Assembly (NCBI GenBank): GCA_902806575.1
Contig: CADCXD010000019.1
Span: 62,001-126,000 of the forward strand
From: Jackrogersella multiformis
Lineage: Eukaryota; Ascomycota; Sordariomycetes; Xylariales; Hypoxylaceae
DNA length: 64,000 nucleotides
Reading direction: 5' to 3'
In this document: positions 48,823 to 60,532 of the stretch, one piece after another
How the letters are laid out: each line of letters starts with the position of its first letter
How positions within the stretch are numbered: position 1 is the first letter of the stretch
Made by a program: the position numbers and the translations under genes
The notes under the pieces: model-generated
What the model was told of the DNA's origin: nothing
The model's input: only the letters and a program-made list of their open reading frames with translations
Databases searched by the model: none

Positions 48823-49795
48823 TCATGTATCAACGGCAACATTGTTAGTGATATCCTTAAAAGCCTCCAGAGCATGTTCGTAAGAGTCCGCTGCCCTCTT
48901 TACTCGACCCGTCATATCAGTACCCAGAGGAATCACTCGCTCAGCTTCACGTCCGGCTCCGATGCCCTCTCCGACCACCACATCGTAGACAGCTTTCATA
49001 GCCTTGTCTTTGTCACCTGCGCCCATCGGTACGCCTGGCATTGTGGCGCCTGTAAGAAACTGGTACATCTGGTCTGAAACAGTGCCCTTGTAGTCATCGG
49101 GGAGCGGGTTCTTGCCCACGACTGTGTGAGCACCCATATCCGTATTGAATGCACCCAAAATGACAGTCAGAGCTCGAATATTGAATGGAGCTATTTCTTT
49201 TGCTAGGACCCTTGTTATACCTGTAAATATGTACGTAGGTACGGTTTCGTTAGGACAAGATACCCAATGTAAGAACTTCATAACTTAGAAGACACTCACC
49301 ATCGAGGCCGGCTTTAGCTCCCGCATAAGCTCCCATCGTGTCTCTTCCATCGAGAGAGGCACCGGTGCTGAAATTCACAATAACACCATACCGGCGCTTG
49401 CGCATGTGGGGGACCACGGCTCTGATTAAGCGTAGAGGACCGAAGTACATGGTTTCAATATGCCCACGGATCTCTTCTTCGGTGGCGATCTCTATAGGAG
49501 CGAAGATGGAGTAACCGGCATTGTTCACTAAAACATCGATCTCCACGCCCGATTTCTCAAGCTCTTCGATGGCATCCCCAGTGTTTCGGTCGTCTACGTT
49601 CATCGTCAGCCATCTCCCTCCTTTGCTCTCGACTTCGGTAACAAGCTCGGGCGTGCGCGAAGGGTTTCGAGAGGTCGCGATGACGGTGTGGCCTTTGGAT
49701 AGCACCAGACGGGCCAGCGCGAGACCAAGCCCGGAGGAGCAGCCTGTGATAAACCAGGTCAACTTCGTCTTAGGCTTAGTGAACGTGAAAGACAT
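48823..49795 (-). CDS. Short-chain dehydrogenase/reductase (classical SDR)
   Basis: NAD(P)-dependent oxidoreductase of the classical SDR family. Model: complement(join(48823..49220, 49300..49795)), 297 aa, one 79-nt intron. Cofactor motif TGCSSGLG (T17-G24), NNAG motif (LVNNAGYSIFAPIE), catalytic S in NFSTGAS and the Y157-x3-K161 pair (YAGAKAG). The ATSRNP segment after beta-2 suggests NADP(H) preference. No adjacent pathway gene indicates a substrate; homologues are annotated simply as oxidoreductases. Cytosolic; no targeting signal seen. Confidence 0.9.
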
Positions 49796-52099
49796 TGTCG
49801 TTGGTATGTCCCTGGATCGACGGAATTGGCAAAATTATCAGCGGAGAAGGAGTGAAGCAAATTAGTTTATCTTTTGGATACGGAGAGTTATATGTGAGGA
49901 CTAAAGAAGGGGGAGACATATTCAATTTATAGTATTAAGTCTGGTAGGTTACTTTCCTTCTAGTATCATACCTAGTGGGTACGGTGTTAATGCAAGCTAG
50001 AGCCGTGATGTGCATATAGCAAGTTTTGACCCTGTGTTAGAGCCTCAAGGTAGCAATTAGCCCCGGGAATAAAAATTGCTTGTTTCTTCGATCATTCTAA
50101 TGCTTATTCCGTCCTTCGATGCCTATCTAGGAAGTCGTGTAGAAAACAGAGAACCCCATTCGATATAATTTAAACAGCCAGTAGACTATCGGAAAATACC
50201 CTCAGTAATAACGTTAATAACGTTAAGAACATATCAAGATTACCCCTTTTTCCTACAGGCTACTTATTACTTGCTACAAGTACTTCGTATCTAAGTAATT
50301 CATGTAACCAAACACTAGAGTCGTTATTAATACATAGTATACTAGTATTTTGTATTAGTTGTTCTAAAAAGTAACTATTAGTTTTGCTAGTGGAAAACAG
50401 TATTAACTACAAGGAAAGTTGCTGACGCCATCCATCTAAGTAACAACACATGTGATAACATGCCACCCGATGATCTATGTAAACCAACCTTGGGGTACCG
50501 GGCTTAGGGAATTATCCCCGAATAACTCCTTAATAAACGCTTAACTCATAGATATTTGCATGCCCAGGTAAAAAATAACACTGGGTCAGATATCGTCTGG
50601 TACTAAAGGTGCGGCTGTAAATGTAAGTCTAAATTAACTTACCTCACAGAGCCCCTTATTTTCCTAGGTAGATATTAACTGCGATTAGCTTGAAATGTAT
50701 CAATGGTCTTATATGCATACCCGTCACAGGTTAGTTCTGCTGTGCGGTCTAATACCTAACGAATCACAAACTCTCAAGTAATCAAAGCCCCCAAGCTTCA
50801 TATTACTTGTACTACATATCTAGGACGCAAGTGAATCTGCGAGGCTCTTCAGCTGGGCCTCTTTTCTGCGATATCTAGAACAAAACTCGACATGGACTTT
50901 CCGATAGACTTGATATTAGCGGACTGCCAGGGAAACTAGTATTTATCAGAAGCTGCGTATTATCAAGACCGTCCACAAAGTGCCCCCCCAAGACAGTGAG
51001 AAAGTTGCAACAACAAGCCAACCCATAGCTGGGAGAATTCGAACTGATGGGCGTACTTTATCGACACCGGGACCAACTTCACGGTCAGCCTAGGTCCAAA
51101 GGGGGAAGACGGAGATTACTCGGGGACTGTATATAATGACTATGTGCACTTCAAATGCTACCAAATGTCTTTAGCCTATGTCTACAGTAGCAATAACCTG
51201 AGTTGTTTCCAGAAATGCAATTGTCTTCATAATGGTAAGTTTACCCTCCCTATAGTTTTGTGTTAAATAGTGAGAATATTTACATAATTTGCTATTATCT
51301 GAGAAGTTGAAAAGTCGACTAGTATTCAACTCATGTTCAACTCATGTTCAATATATATACAACCCCTTACTGTGTCGGGGTTAGGGTTAAGGGTTTTTAG
51401 CTGTCTATGGTATATGAAGTGGCACTAGTACGTGATTTTAATACTAGATATAACTCCAAAGGCATCTTTTTATGAGATAGTACCTAGGTAGTTTGTTTCG
51501 AAATATATAAACAATTTACTAAGAAATATGCCCGAATTATGGATGCTGTTAACGTTGGATAGAGGATGTTGTAAGGATGAGATTAGGTACCTAGGTACAT
51601 ACCTACATAGGTACTTAGGTACCTGCCAGGGTTTATCTTAACTTCGGGAACTACCTAGGTACCTACCTAGCATAGGTGTACATACCTATGTAACCTTGGA
51701 AGGTACTAGTGTATATACCGTAGTAGAGGCCCCACAAGGCTTTAGCTTATCAACGGCACTATGTAGGTACCTATTGTGACGTCGCGCTGATAAGCTTCTG
51801 TCTACGCTAAAAACACGGTTCATCTTAGGCTTCCGACCTTCAATTCAACTCCATTACAAGGTTCATCTCACTGTCTACTCCGTTATTGTCTATATGTAGA
51901 CCTCTACTCACCGAAAATTTTCATATTGACGAACTACATATTATGCGATCTCGTCTGCCTGTTTGCTGTCTTCAAACCAGCAAACAAATCCCAGAGAAAG
52001 ACTCGTTTCACGCACGTCATTGATTAACTGTCATACCTCAAGGCTGCCGGCATACCTACCTAGGTGGGTATCCAATATAACCTCAACCTCATCACCAAC
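49796..52099. other. AT-rich intergenic with a relic exon
   Basis: 2.3 kb. Mostly AT-rich, including a near-perfect CGTTAATAACGTTAA motif near 50211. One exon-like relic at 51048-51234 (own entry). TAGGTACCTAGG arrays at about 51585-51690. Two TTAGGG-like units at 51381-51393. No intact gene. Confidence 0.6.
51048..51234 (+). pseudogene. Relic exon of an unrecognised small cysteine-rich secreted-type protein
   Basis: A 62-codon open stretch with coding character (YFIDTGTNFTVSLGPKG, then GDYSGTVYNDYVHFKCYQ, and LSCFQKCNCLHN). It ends at a consensus donor GGTAAGT. An in-frame TGA precedes it directly, and the frame upstream also holds a stop, with no ATG. Some 130 bp upstream another frame reads MDFPIDLILADCQGN and stops. 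This looks like a decayed gene for a small secreted Cys-rich protein, or a first-exon/second-exon pair I could not join. No family assigned. Confidence 0.35.
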
Positions 52100-53624
52100 A
52101 TGAGTGAACTCCTCAACTACCTAGTACAGCACGACGAGAACTTTAGAAGGTAAAATAAACTTATCTATTATCCTAGCATACCATACCATAACAATGCCGA
52201 GAATATGCCTGCCCTAACAGAAGACCCCTACCAATAGAGCCCGTCTCCCAGCCCTCTACTCCGACTTCCGCTCCCAACGAACACTTAATCCCGATGGCTT
52301 CGTTGCCAACGTCGCAGCATGGAAGCGGGGGCTCTCCTCGGCCGCACTAGCCGGACGTACACCATCCAAATCAGCGATACGAAATCACCTGATTCTCGAC
52401 CTAGATGGCGATTCTCTCTTACGTTCCCTCGAGAGCAAGCAGTTCGGACGGCCGTTAGCGCTAGGTACCGTGTTGCAGGAGGCTGTAGCGAATGGAGAGA
52501 TAATGCCTCTACAGCAGTTCCTCAGGGCCAAAGAGAGCATATTCTACCGATCGTGGGGTAGCCTGCCATGGGCTGTCATGTCGTGGGGATTACGGCAGGC
52601 AGGGATATGTGGGCCAGGTGACAACCTACCCAAGGGCCAATTCGTAGTGTTGCAAAATCTAGAGGTAATCGCCAAGGCCTTCAGCGAGGCGACCGTGGAC
52701 CGCACATCGCCGTTTGAGCGGACCTTCTCGAAGGTCCATTTCCGGCGAACATTCGCCGAGGGTTTACTAGACAAGCAGCAGCGGCTGTCCGAGACGGACT
52801 TCGAAGTATTCATCAAATTTCTATCACGGGACAAGCATTTGGTAGCCACAGACGGGAATACCATTCGAATTAGGGGCAGTAGTTCTCAGGCTGAGGATGC
52901 GGCCATTACGGAAGAGGACTTGGCCATCGGATCCCTTAAAGAGCTCATCGAGGATTTGACGCGGCAGACAGATATGCTAACCCGACGCATCGACGAGCTG
53001 AATATTACTGCCCAGGATGCTGTTCGCAGAAAGAATCGGATTGCCGCGCTGGCGGCCCTCAAGTCAAAAAAACAGGCCGAAACGAACTTGTCGCAGCGAC
53101 ACGCTACCCTTAGCCAACTAGAAGACATAGCCTCTAAGATCGAGCAGGCAGCCGACAACGTACAATTGGTCAAGGTCATGGAATCGAGCACCGTGGCGCT
53201 GCGCAACCTGAATGCTCAAGTCGGCGGCGCGGACAAGGTCGACGAGGTACTAGACAGCCTACGCGAGCAGATGGGCGAGGTAGACGAAGTAGGCAACATC
53301 ATCGCCGAAGCTGGACCCGCGGGCATCGTCGACGAGACGGAGGTAGACGACGAGTTCGAAGCTATGTTGGCGGAGGAACGAAAGAAGGACGAGGAGGCAG
53401 ACAGGATCAAGCGGGAGGCGCAGCAGGAGAAGGAAGCTGAGGAGACGAGACGAAAGTTGGCCGCGTTGGAGAAGCTGGCTCCTTTGCCTGTGCCCGGCCA
53501 AGCAGAAGAGAAGAAAGAGACGAGGCCCGATACGCCCGTCACTGCTACGGCTAACGAGCTGGGAGGGATACACCTAGAGAATGGCAACAATAAGGCGGAG
53601 AAGGTACCGCAGGCGGCTGAGTAG
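52100..53624 (+). CDS. CHM7: ESCRT-III-related Snf7-family protein CHM7 (CHMP7)
   Basis: Nuclear-envelope-directed ESCRT-III adaptor that works with LEM-domain proteins in nuclear pore/envelope quality control. Model: join(52100..52149, 52238..53624), 478 aa, one 88-nt intron. The N-terminal half contains winged-helix-like sequence (AWKRGLSSAAL, GTVLQEAVANGEIMPLQQF). The C-terminal half is a Snf7 domain with charged coiled coil (SLKELIEDLTRQTDMLTRRI, RKNRIAALAALKSKKQAE, LEDIASKIEQAADNVQLVKVM) and an acidic MIM-like tail region (DEFEAMLAEERKK). This two-part order is diagnostic for CHMP7. The stop codon is 63 bp from that of convergent rad18. Confidence 0.9.
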
Positions 53625-53687
53625 ATTTACTAGCGACCATCTAATACTAGATCATCTTCTTGAACAGGTAATTTGTAGATAGCTATT

Positions 53688-55019
53688 TTATGATATCGCT
53701 GTGGTATTGGCTGAACCATCTAAATCTACCCTCCCCCTCTCCCCATCTGAGTGCTGTACGTTTAAGGGATCTGGTGAAGGAACCTCGCCGGTCAAATCAA
53801 TTATGCCAGCTGCTTGCATAACCGGGGTAAATGGCCCCTGTGGGTCTGGACGTTCTAGTGAAGCTACCATCTCCATGTCTAGCTGTGGTGTAGGCTGTTC
53901 TCTATTTTCCTCTGCTCTACTCTCCTCAGCCTTGCCGGCTTTCTGCTCCGCGAACGCTTTATTTCTGCGTGCGCTAGTTATCAACTCTTTGAACGAAGCA
54001 TCGTGTCTGGCGGCCCACGCCGCACCATCAAAATCCCTGTCCTTAATTTGTATACCCAAGTTGACCGACCTGGAAGACGTCGGCGCTTTGGCGCCTACCG
54101 TTCGCTCCCAAGCTTCTAGATCGTGCAGGAGCTCTGTTTTCCGCCTCGGGTATTGCGAGTCGCAGTTCGCGTTCCATATCGTTGTCCACTCCCTGTGCCG
54201 CTTCTCTAGCATCTGCCGGCTTCCCATTGTCGATATGCCTAGCTCCGCCAGTTTCTTCCTGAGCTGTTGGTCTTTGAGCATTGAGTAGCTCACCGCGGGT
54301 AATCGTTCGAAGTTCCTCGGTGGCGGCCTTTTGGGAGAAGATGAAATAGAGAAGGTATTCGGCATGCTGGTAGAACGGGAGTTTTGCTTTGAAGGTGTCT
54401 TCTGCGGTTGTGGTTCGCCCGGACAGGATGTGTCGAGGTGCCTGTCAACCTGGGGCGCTTTCATGCGCTGCCAGCAAATGGGACATGCAACTAGACCATC
54501 GTCGGGTTCGAAGTATGTTGGGTCTTGGTCGGGGACGTCGGCTTCTAGACGCGCCATCTCGGAGGTCATCTCCATGCTCCTCGTCTTGCTCAACCTTGTG
54601 GAAGATCGTAGTCTCTTTCCCGAGGGCTGGCTCGCCGACTCAAAATCCTCTGTCTCTACCAGTTTCCTTTTCGTTGTTTCGGCCATGGCATCCTGCTCCC
54701 TCTTTGCGAAGAGCAGAACGTCTAGACGAGTCTTGGTGAATGCCGCGACAACCTCCTCCATAGACCAATTGCTACGTAGTTTCATTTCCTGCTCGGATGT
54801 GCGACACATGGGACACTTTCCGTCGTTGGAAAGCACGCGGCGAATGCATATGGAGCAAAAGGTGTGGTTGCAGGAAGTCAGCATCGGCGTCTTGTAGAAG
54901 TCTTTGCAGATTTGGCATCGCAATGCAGCTTCTACAGCGGCGAGGCCGGACAGTGGCGTCGACAGCCAATCTGTTGAGTCGGCGACATCGTCAAAGGGTT
55001 CGAGGACGTTGTCGTTCAT
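53688..55019 (-). CDS. RAD18: Postreplication repair E3 ubiquitin ligase RAD18
   Basis: RING E3 that with Rad6 monoubiquitinates PCNA at stalled forks. Intronless, 443 aa. A C3HC4 RING lies at residues 35-72 (CQICKDFYKTPML, CNHTFCSICI, CPMCRT). A UBZ4-type zinc finger follows near residue 185 (CPICWQRMKAPQVDRHLDTS, then C). Next are a SAP domain (YSMLKDQQLRKKLAELGIST) and the Rad6-binding-type region RHREWTTIWNANCDS. The start is the ATG at 55019; the open frame runs a few codons further upstream but without an ATG. Order of RING, UBZ and SAP is the Rad18 signature. It is convergent and tightly spaced with CHM7. Confidence 0.95.
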   Translation of the reverse strand: MNDNVLEPFDDVADSTDWLSTPLSGLAAVEAALRCQICKDFYKTPMLTSCNHTFCSICIRRVLSNDGKCPMCRTSEQEMKLRSNWSMEEVVAAFTKTRLDVLLFAKREQDAMAETTKRKLVETEDFESASQPSGKRLRSSTRLSKTRSMEMTSEMARLEADVPDQDPTYFEPDDGLVACPICWQRMKAPQVDRHLDTSCPGEPQPQKTPSKQNSRSTSMPNTFSISSSPKRPPPRNFERLPAVSYSMLKDQQLRKKLAELGISTMGSRQMLEKRHREWTTIWNANCDSQYPRRKTELLHDLEAWERTVGAKAPTSSRSVNLGIQIKDRDFDGAAWAARHDASFKELITSARRNKAFAEQKAGKAEESRAEENREQPTPQLDMEMVASLERPDPQGPFTPVMQAAGIIDLTGEVPSPDPLNVQHSDGERGRVDLDGSANTTAIS

Positions 55020-55561
55020 TGGGCCCGGCAAGGAGGGTTAGGATATGTACGTATTAGTGGTTAGGCAGTAGCAGCGGCAAAATCCAATCATTGAGGTCGC
55101 TCAAACTCCGACAGTAGTGATATATACTAGTTTATTATGTGTGTGTGTGTATCATCGGGAAAATTGAAAAGATTGGACCTAAGACAAGGGGAATAAACAA
55201 AGAAAATGGGTTCGGAAGCTAATATCTGAATATCTCATGAGATCATTAAGTTGGGACGACGCGCTTACCACTCTCCAGGGCAGGGCTGCCACTTAAAAAT
55301 TGAACCCCTGCCCTGTAAGTGCCTGGCCCCGGCCCCACTGTGCCACCACTTAACGCGTCGTGCTTTCTAAACGCGATCACTTTATTAGAGCACGGGATAT
55401 TTATTTTCTAACTTCGATATTTAAACTTAGGATTAACTTAGCAATTAATACCTACTTTTCTGCAACTTTTTATATCTACCAAGAAGAAGGTGACTTGTTG
55501 TCTCTCATTCGGCTATGTTGAGGATCATTTAATCGATTATTCTTATCAACAATCAATCAAC
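55020..55561. other. Divergent intergenic between RAD18 and Pol delta subunit
   Basis: 542 bp with a (GT)n tract (55138-55151) and the nested inverted repeat at 55256-55361 (own entry). Both promoters of these two DNA-maintenance genes must lie here. Confidence 0.6.
55256..55361. repeat. Nested inverted repeat, MITE-like
   Basis: Outer 8-bp arms ACGACGCG (55256-55263) and CGCGTCGT (55354-55361) enclose a perfect 10-bp inner hairpin, CAGGGCAGGG (55276-55285) and CCCTGCCCTG (55306-55315), with a 20-nt loop. CTTAC (55264-55268) and GTAAG (55315-55319) also pair. A CCACTTAA string occurs twice. No clear target-site duplication was found, so a transposon origin is not shown. Confidence 0.5.
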
Positions 55562-57028
55562 ATGGACGACTATAAGCAATATCTGGCTCAGAAAATCCTC
55601 ACAGAGGATCAACTAGTCAGTTTTATGATATACATCGGTAGCCAAAGATAATCTCATTAACGCATCTTATTAAAGGTCACATATCGCCTTCTGAGCCGAG
55701 CCTTGAAGGTCCATGTCAATACTGCCAAGGAGTACGTCTCTTCGTTCCGCAGAATCGAACAGGGCTGACGGGTTCTTAGGATGCTCTATGAATTTCATAA
55801 ATGGCAGAATGACAAACATCCAGGCAGCCTTCATGCTACGTATCTCGTGTATGGTGCCACGAAGAAGATAGCAAAGGCGAAAGAACAGGATGGCGACGTG
55901 GAAATGACCGATTCACAGAATTCGGAGGATGAACATGTCACTTTCTCAGACGAGGTTCCCACCTATACGCTCTCTCTTATTAAGGAAGAGCAACTACAAG
56001 GTCAGTAGAGACACCAAGACCTTCGTAGTAGAATTCACTAATACGGAATAGATGTGCTTTTGCAATATGATGAGGTCATGTCAATACACGTCTACAGCCT
56101 GGCGCCTCATCCACTAAAGGATCTTCAGCTCTTAGCTGACACGGCTCGACAGGTATTGGCTCTGTCGACAGCGGGCGAAGTTCCAGCTTCGAGCAAGGAC
56201 TTTGGATCCATTTCTAACCCTAACGTACGCAGAAGGGAGCGCCGCAAGCCGGTATCCAAGTCTGTCGCTAGTACACCTATTGTCATAGCTGCGCCAAAAG
56301 AAGAGTCGAAGCCTGCTGTCGTAAAGGAGGAATCGAGGACAATCCCTCAGACTACCGTCAAGGGGCCATCAACTGCAGCTGCCAAGAAAGCTGCTGCCGC
56401 CTCATTGAAGCGCCAGGGCTCTTCAGGGGGTATTGGGCAGATGTTTGCTAAACAAGCGGCAAACCCAAAGAAACCTGCTGCGAAAGCTACGGGATCAGCA
56501 ACGTCGTCCGCTGCAGTGAGCGCTGCCCAGGAAGATGAGAAAATGGCCATGTCAGATGATGGAGAAGATGATGCAGAGTCAATGCCGGATGCTAAGAACG
56601 AGTCGCTTAGCGCCAGGCGATCCAGAAAGGATCGTCGAGCCGAGCTTCACCGTATGATGGAAGAAAGCGACGATGAAGAGCCCGAGAAACCGGACAGCCC
56701 CGCAGAGGAACCTATGGAGGAGGAGGAACCGCCCGAACCGGAACCGGAGCCCAAGGCAGAAGAACCCGCGGAAATAGTGTCGAGCGCGGGCGATGGCAGG
56801 CGAAGGGGAAGACGACGGGTCACGCGCAAGAAGCAGGTCATGGATGATAAAGGATATCTTGTGACAATACAAGAGCAAGGCTGGGAGTCATTTTCAGAGG
56901 AAGAGAAGGCTGCTCCCCCACCGCCCAAACCGAAGGCACAGCCGACCAAATCAGAACCCACTACGAAGTCCAAGAAGGCGGCGGGGAAGGGTCAAGGCAA
57001 TATCATGTCTTTCTTTGGAAAGAAGTGA
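55562..57028 (+). CDS. cdc27: DNA polymerase delta subunit Cdc27/POLD3
   Basis: Non-catalytic third subunit of DNA polymerase delta (Pol32 in yeast), linking the polymerase to PCNA. Model: join(55562..55615, 55676..55731, 55780..56000, 56052..57028), 435 aa, introns 48-60 nt. The N-terminal winged-helix region that binds the second subunit (VTYRLLSRALKVHVNTAKEM, SIHVYSLAPHPLKDLQLLAD) is conserved. A long charged disordered region follows (Lys/Ala-rich, then acidic PEEPMEEEEPPEPEPEPK). The protein ends in a PIP box for PCNA binding, QGNIMSFFGKK. Start at 55562 gives MDDYKQYLAQKIL, typical of the family. It is divergent from RAD18, which ubiquitinates PCNA. Confidence 0.93.
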
Positions 57029-60000
57029 AGATAGTATTAAAAAGGTACAGGTAATTAGTGAGGTAATTGACTTAGATGGAAGGTTGCGGCGGAGATAGTC
57101 AAATAAGCCGAGTTGGCCCCTCTGTTAAGAACTTTTTACGCCGAAATATCGTGCTAGAGCATCTAGTTTATTATGTTCAACTTGAAATCGAGTTATATTA
57201 CTACGTTAATAGAAATGAAGAGTCGCAAGGATTTTAATTGAACTACCCTTTTACTATGGTAAAACTTATAGCTACTTGTATACTCGAATTAAGTGTTATC
57301 TGCCTTTTCTCTGGTTGGTTAGGTAGATTTAGGAGTTTACTGTAAATTCGGTTTATTTACCCTTATCTTTTACTTCGCAATGCCCCAGGGCTTTCTATTC
57401 AACTAATTTATATAATTTATATGGTATTTGCTTTCCTTGATCATTCCGAGCTTGAATTTCATAACGGACCTACGATACTAATATCATGAAGACTAGTGCA
57501 AGCGAGCCCTACTAAGCATAGTATGCATAAATGCGTACACGTGTGGATGCTTTGATAATGTATGAGATCGACGATTTGCTGTAATATTTGAAAACCATCC
57601 ACGGGAGCACGGATACAATACCGAGAACCAAACTATCCTATCTTTGTTGCAGTGCAGCAGTGTTCTGCATGTGAGTCATGCAACTTGCTTACACCATTGC
57701 GCAAGTGACTTTGATGGACAAGGAAGTACTTGGCAGGTCTTCAATTGAGCAATCATCATGGCTCTACTATCCCTTATGTGGCATAACCTATCTAGCAGTC
57801 TACACTAGGCAGCTAAGATGGACAGGTCCAGCAGGATATTTTTACTCGAATACGTGGTAGATAACAACCGACCCGGCTGACCTCGGAGGATGATCCCTCG
57901 AATAACTAAACCGGGAATTTACATAAGCGCAGGAACGGAGCAATATCCAGACCGTCGGGGTACGGGGTTAGCGGACTCGGGCATGAGAGGGGCCTAGCGA
58001 ATGCCGCTGACACGAGCAGACGAGGCGGTGCAAGCAAGGTTAATAAAGCGAGAGGTCGCGGAGCATTTCGTGGAAGGAAGCTGAGGAAGATCCCGTGAGC
58101 TATTATGCCACATGTACATAGAGTAGCTGTGTAGGTAGCCCTCCGAAAGCCTCACCCCCCTTTTGTCGCACCCCTTGCCCACTTGGGGATTTCGAGGCGG
58201 CTGAACGGATCTTATTGTCTAAATTGTTTTAGTACCACAGCAAACGAATAATATGTATGTATGTACACAGTCGCGTCGCGTGCTTCCTCGAAAACCTCGT
58301 TGAGCGAAGGTTTTTCTTTTAAAGAGGGGCAGGTGTGAGAAATTTATCCAACAATGGAGACTCGAGAGGAGCTTGAGAGGAGCTTAAGAGGACCCTTGGT
58401 GGGGGTTTCTTTTTTCTTGTCCAATTTTCCTATTAACGGGTTCTCTCATTGGTTTGGCTCGTTCGTGGCATGAATCTCAATAAGATTACCGATATCTCAC
58501 GATACTAAGATCTCATCTACACGATGGAGCGACCTGGAGGTTTCACTAGCAATAAGTCAAGTTTTGATCTGAAAGGGACCTGTTTATCGCCACTGCCAAG
58601 TTAGCAATGCCGTCTGCCTTGGCTCTTTGAAGAGGAAAAACCTGGGGTAACTAGGCCAACATCATGAGATATTCCCCGCGATAGCTTCGAAATGCTGTAG
58701 TGTATGTAATACGTAGTAGTAGAAGTGTATGACGATACACATTCAGGAGCGGGCGGGCGTGCGGGCAGCGTCGAATTCCGACAGACTGGGATCAAGATTC
58801 CGGCATTACCCACGAGCTAGGATGATGGCGTTTCCTCATTGGGTATCTCGGCCAGGCTGGGACGAATCATAGGCGTCTCCCATAGGCCCGAAGCCTTACA
58901 CGCGTCCTAATCCTCCCGGTTTGTTCTCTTAGCTCGACAGAAATTGTATCCGAAGCTGCCGCGCCGCTGCTAATTCTACCGTCCGTGACATTCTCATCCT
59001 GTAGCCTGCAAGCATAAATGTCATTGATCCATGGATGGATTTTTAGTGTACGATGTAGGCAATAACATGGCTTCGTCATGGGAATCTTTTAAATGTAGTG
59101 AAGATCTGGCCTCTGACCGAGTTGGGGGGGGGGGGGGCAATACGTACAATACAGTATGCCGTTTACCTAGGTAGGTATTCTACTATGTAGAAAATGGAGG
59201 TTATTTTGCGGTGAAGAATTGCCTTTGCCTAATAGTACCTATGTTTGTTACTTGTACTAGTAATAATATACCTGGGTATGGTATATACTATGGAGGTGAG
59301 GGCTTTTCATACCTCCTAAGTAGGCTTACTATAAGATATCGTAGTTACCTCGATAGGTACCTATATATTCAAATTGGTATATTGGTCTTTTGGTAGTATT
59401 AATATTAATATCGACATTGTAATTCTTGTCCCTCGACTTGGCAAATACCAATGACGACAAGTTCTAAGAGAGTGCATTATCCTAGAAAGGCTGTAGCCTA
59501 CCTACATGTACCTACCTAGGTAGGTAGATACCCTAGGTAGGCTAGGTACTTTTAGGTTACGTCGTGTGTGCCCACCTCCAGAGCTCTACCTAGGTACCCA
59601 GTATAAGAGGTAGCAAAATCATTGCCTGAGTCACAGCACTGTAGATACCTACATAGTGCAGATAGCAAGAAAGCAAGAACCTTAAGCTACCTCATTATGC
59701 TACCAAAAGCTTAAGAGGTATTCCTTAGTACCTAGGTAGGTATTTCCAATAGCAACACTAACAGACTTCTCGGATCCTTCCATTTTAGCCCCCCGGGCTC
59801 CACTGACTTGATTGGAAATTCATGGAAATGTAACCCCAAAAGCCAACTGGAAAGAAGGAGCCGAAGACGTTAGTATAGGGCTAATGCACGCACCACACCC
59901 TGGACCTTCCCTCTTCAACTGCCTCCTAAAGAAGAGTCCTGTAGTACATAGTACATACGGTAGGTACTGTATACCGTTGAGAGTTTAGTGCGTCTAAGGT

Positions 60001-60532
60001 ACCACTGGCACCTAGAAGAAGAAAATAAAAATAAAATAAAAAATCCGATCCATCAATTTTTATTATTCTACCCCAAAATCCAAAAATCCAATATCATCCA
60101 CCAAAATCCCATTCGACACCAACCCATTCCTTTTTGACGAGATTCTTTTCTCTCCTTCGTGTTTACTTCTCTACAAACAACACTACATCAATTTTTTAAT
60201 TATAGATTCGCGCGTTTGTTTGACGGCTAAAGTGCTGTCAAATGAACCTGCAACGACCAATTTTACCTTTTCTCTATGTAAGTTCGTCTCGTCGTTGATT
60301 TACTTGTTGTTTTTCCCCTTCGTGCCGCTCGCTCGCCCGCCTTGCGACTCGGAAGAAATTTTGTGCTCGCGCGATGACCTCAGATCGCCAAGTTAAATCG
60401 CGCGCGCAATGATCATAACAACCCTCTTTCCTACCTACCCTATGTCCAATCCTGCCGAATATGTCGAGTCCATGCTGACCAGATCTGATTTTGCCACTTT
60501 TTCAGTCACCCTCCCCTCCTGGTGTCATCTAA
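57029..60532. other. Large intergenic region, no gene seen
   Basis: 3.5 kb between Cdc27 and the PPR gene. Left part AT-rich. A 14-base G run lies at 59124-59137 and TACCTAGGTAGG arrays at about 59165, 59500-59600 and 59730-59745. An A/T-rich stretch (60020-60060) and pyrimidine-rich leader-like sequence (60120-60350) precede the PPR gene. No RNA gene or coding exon recognised apart from the alternative first exon discussed under the PPR gene. Confidence 0.55.
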
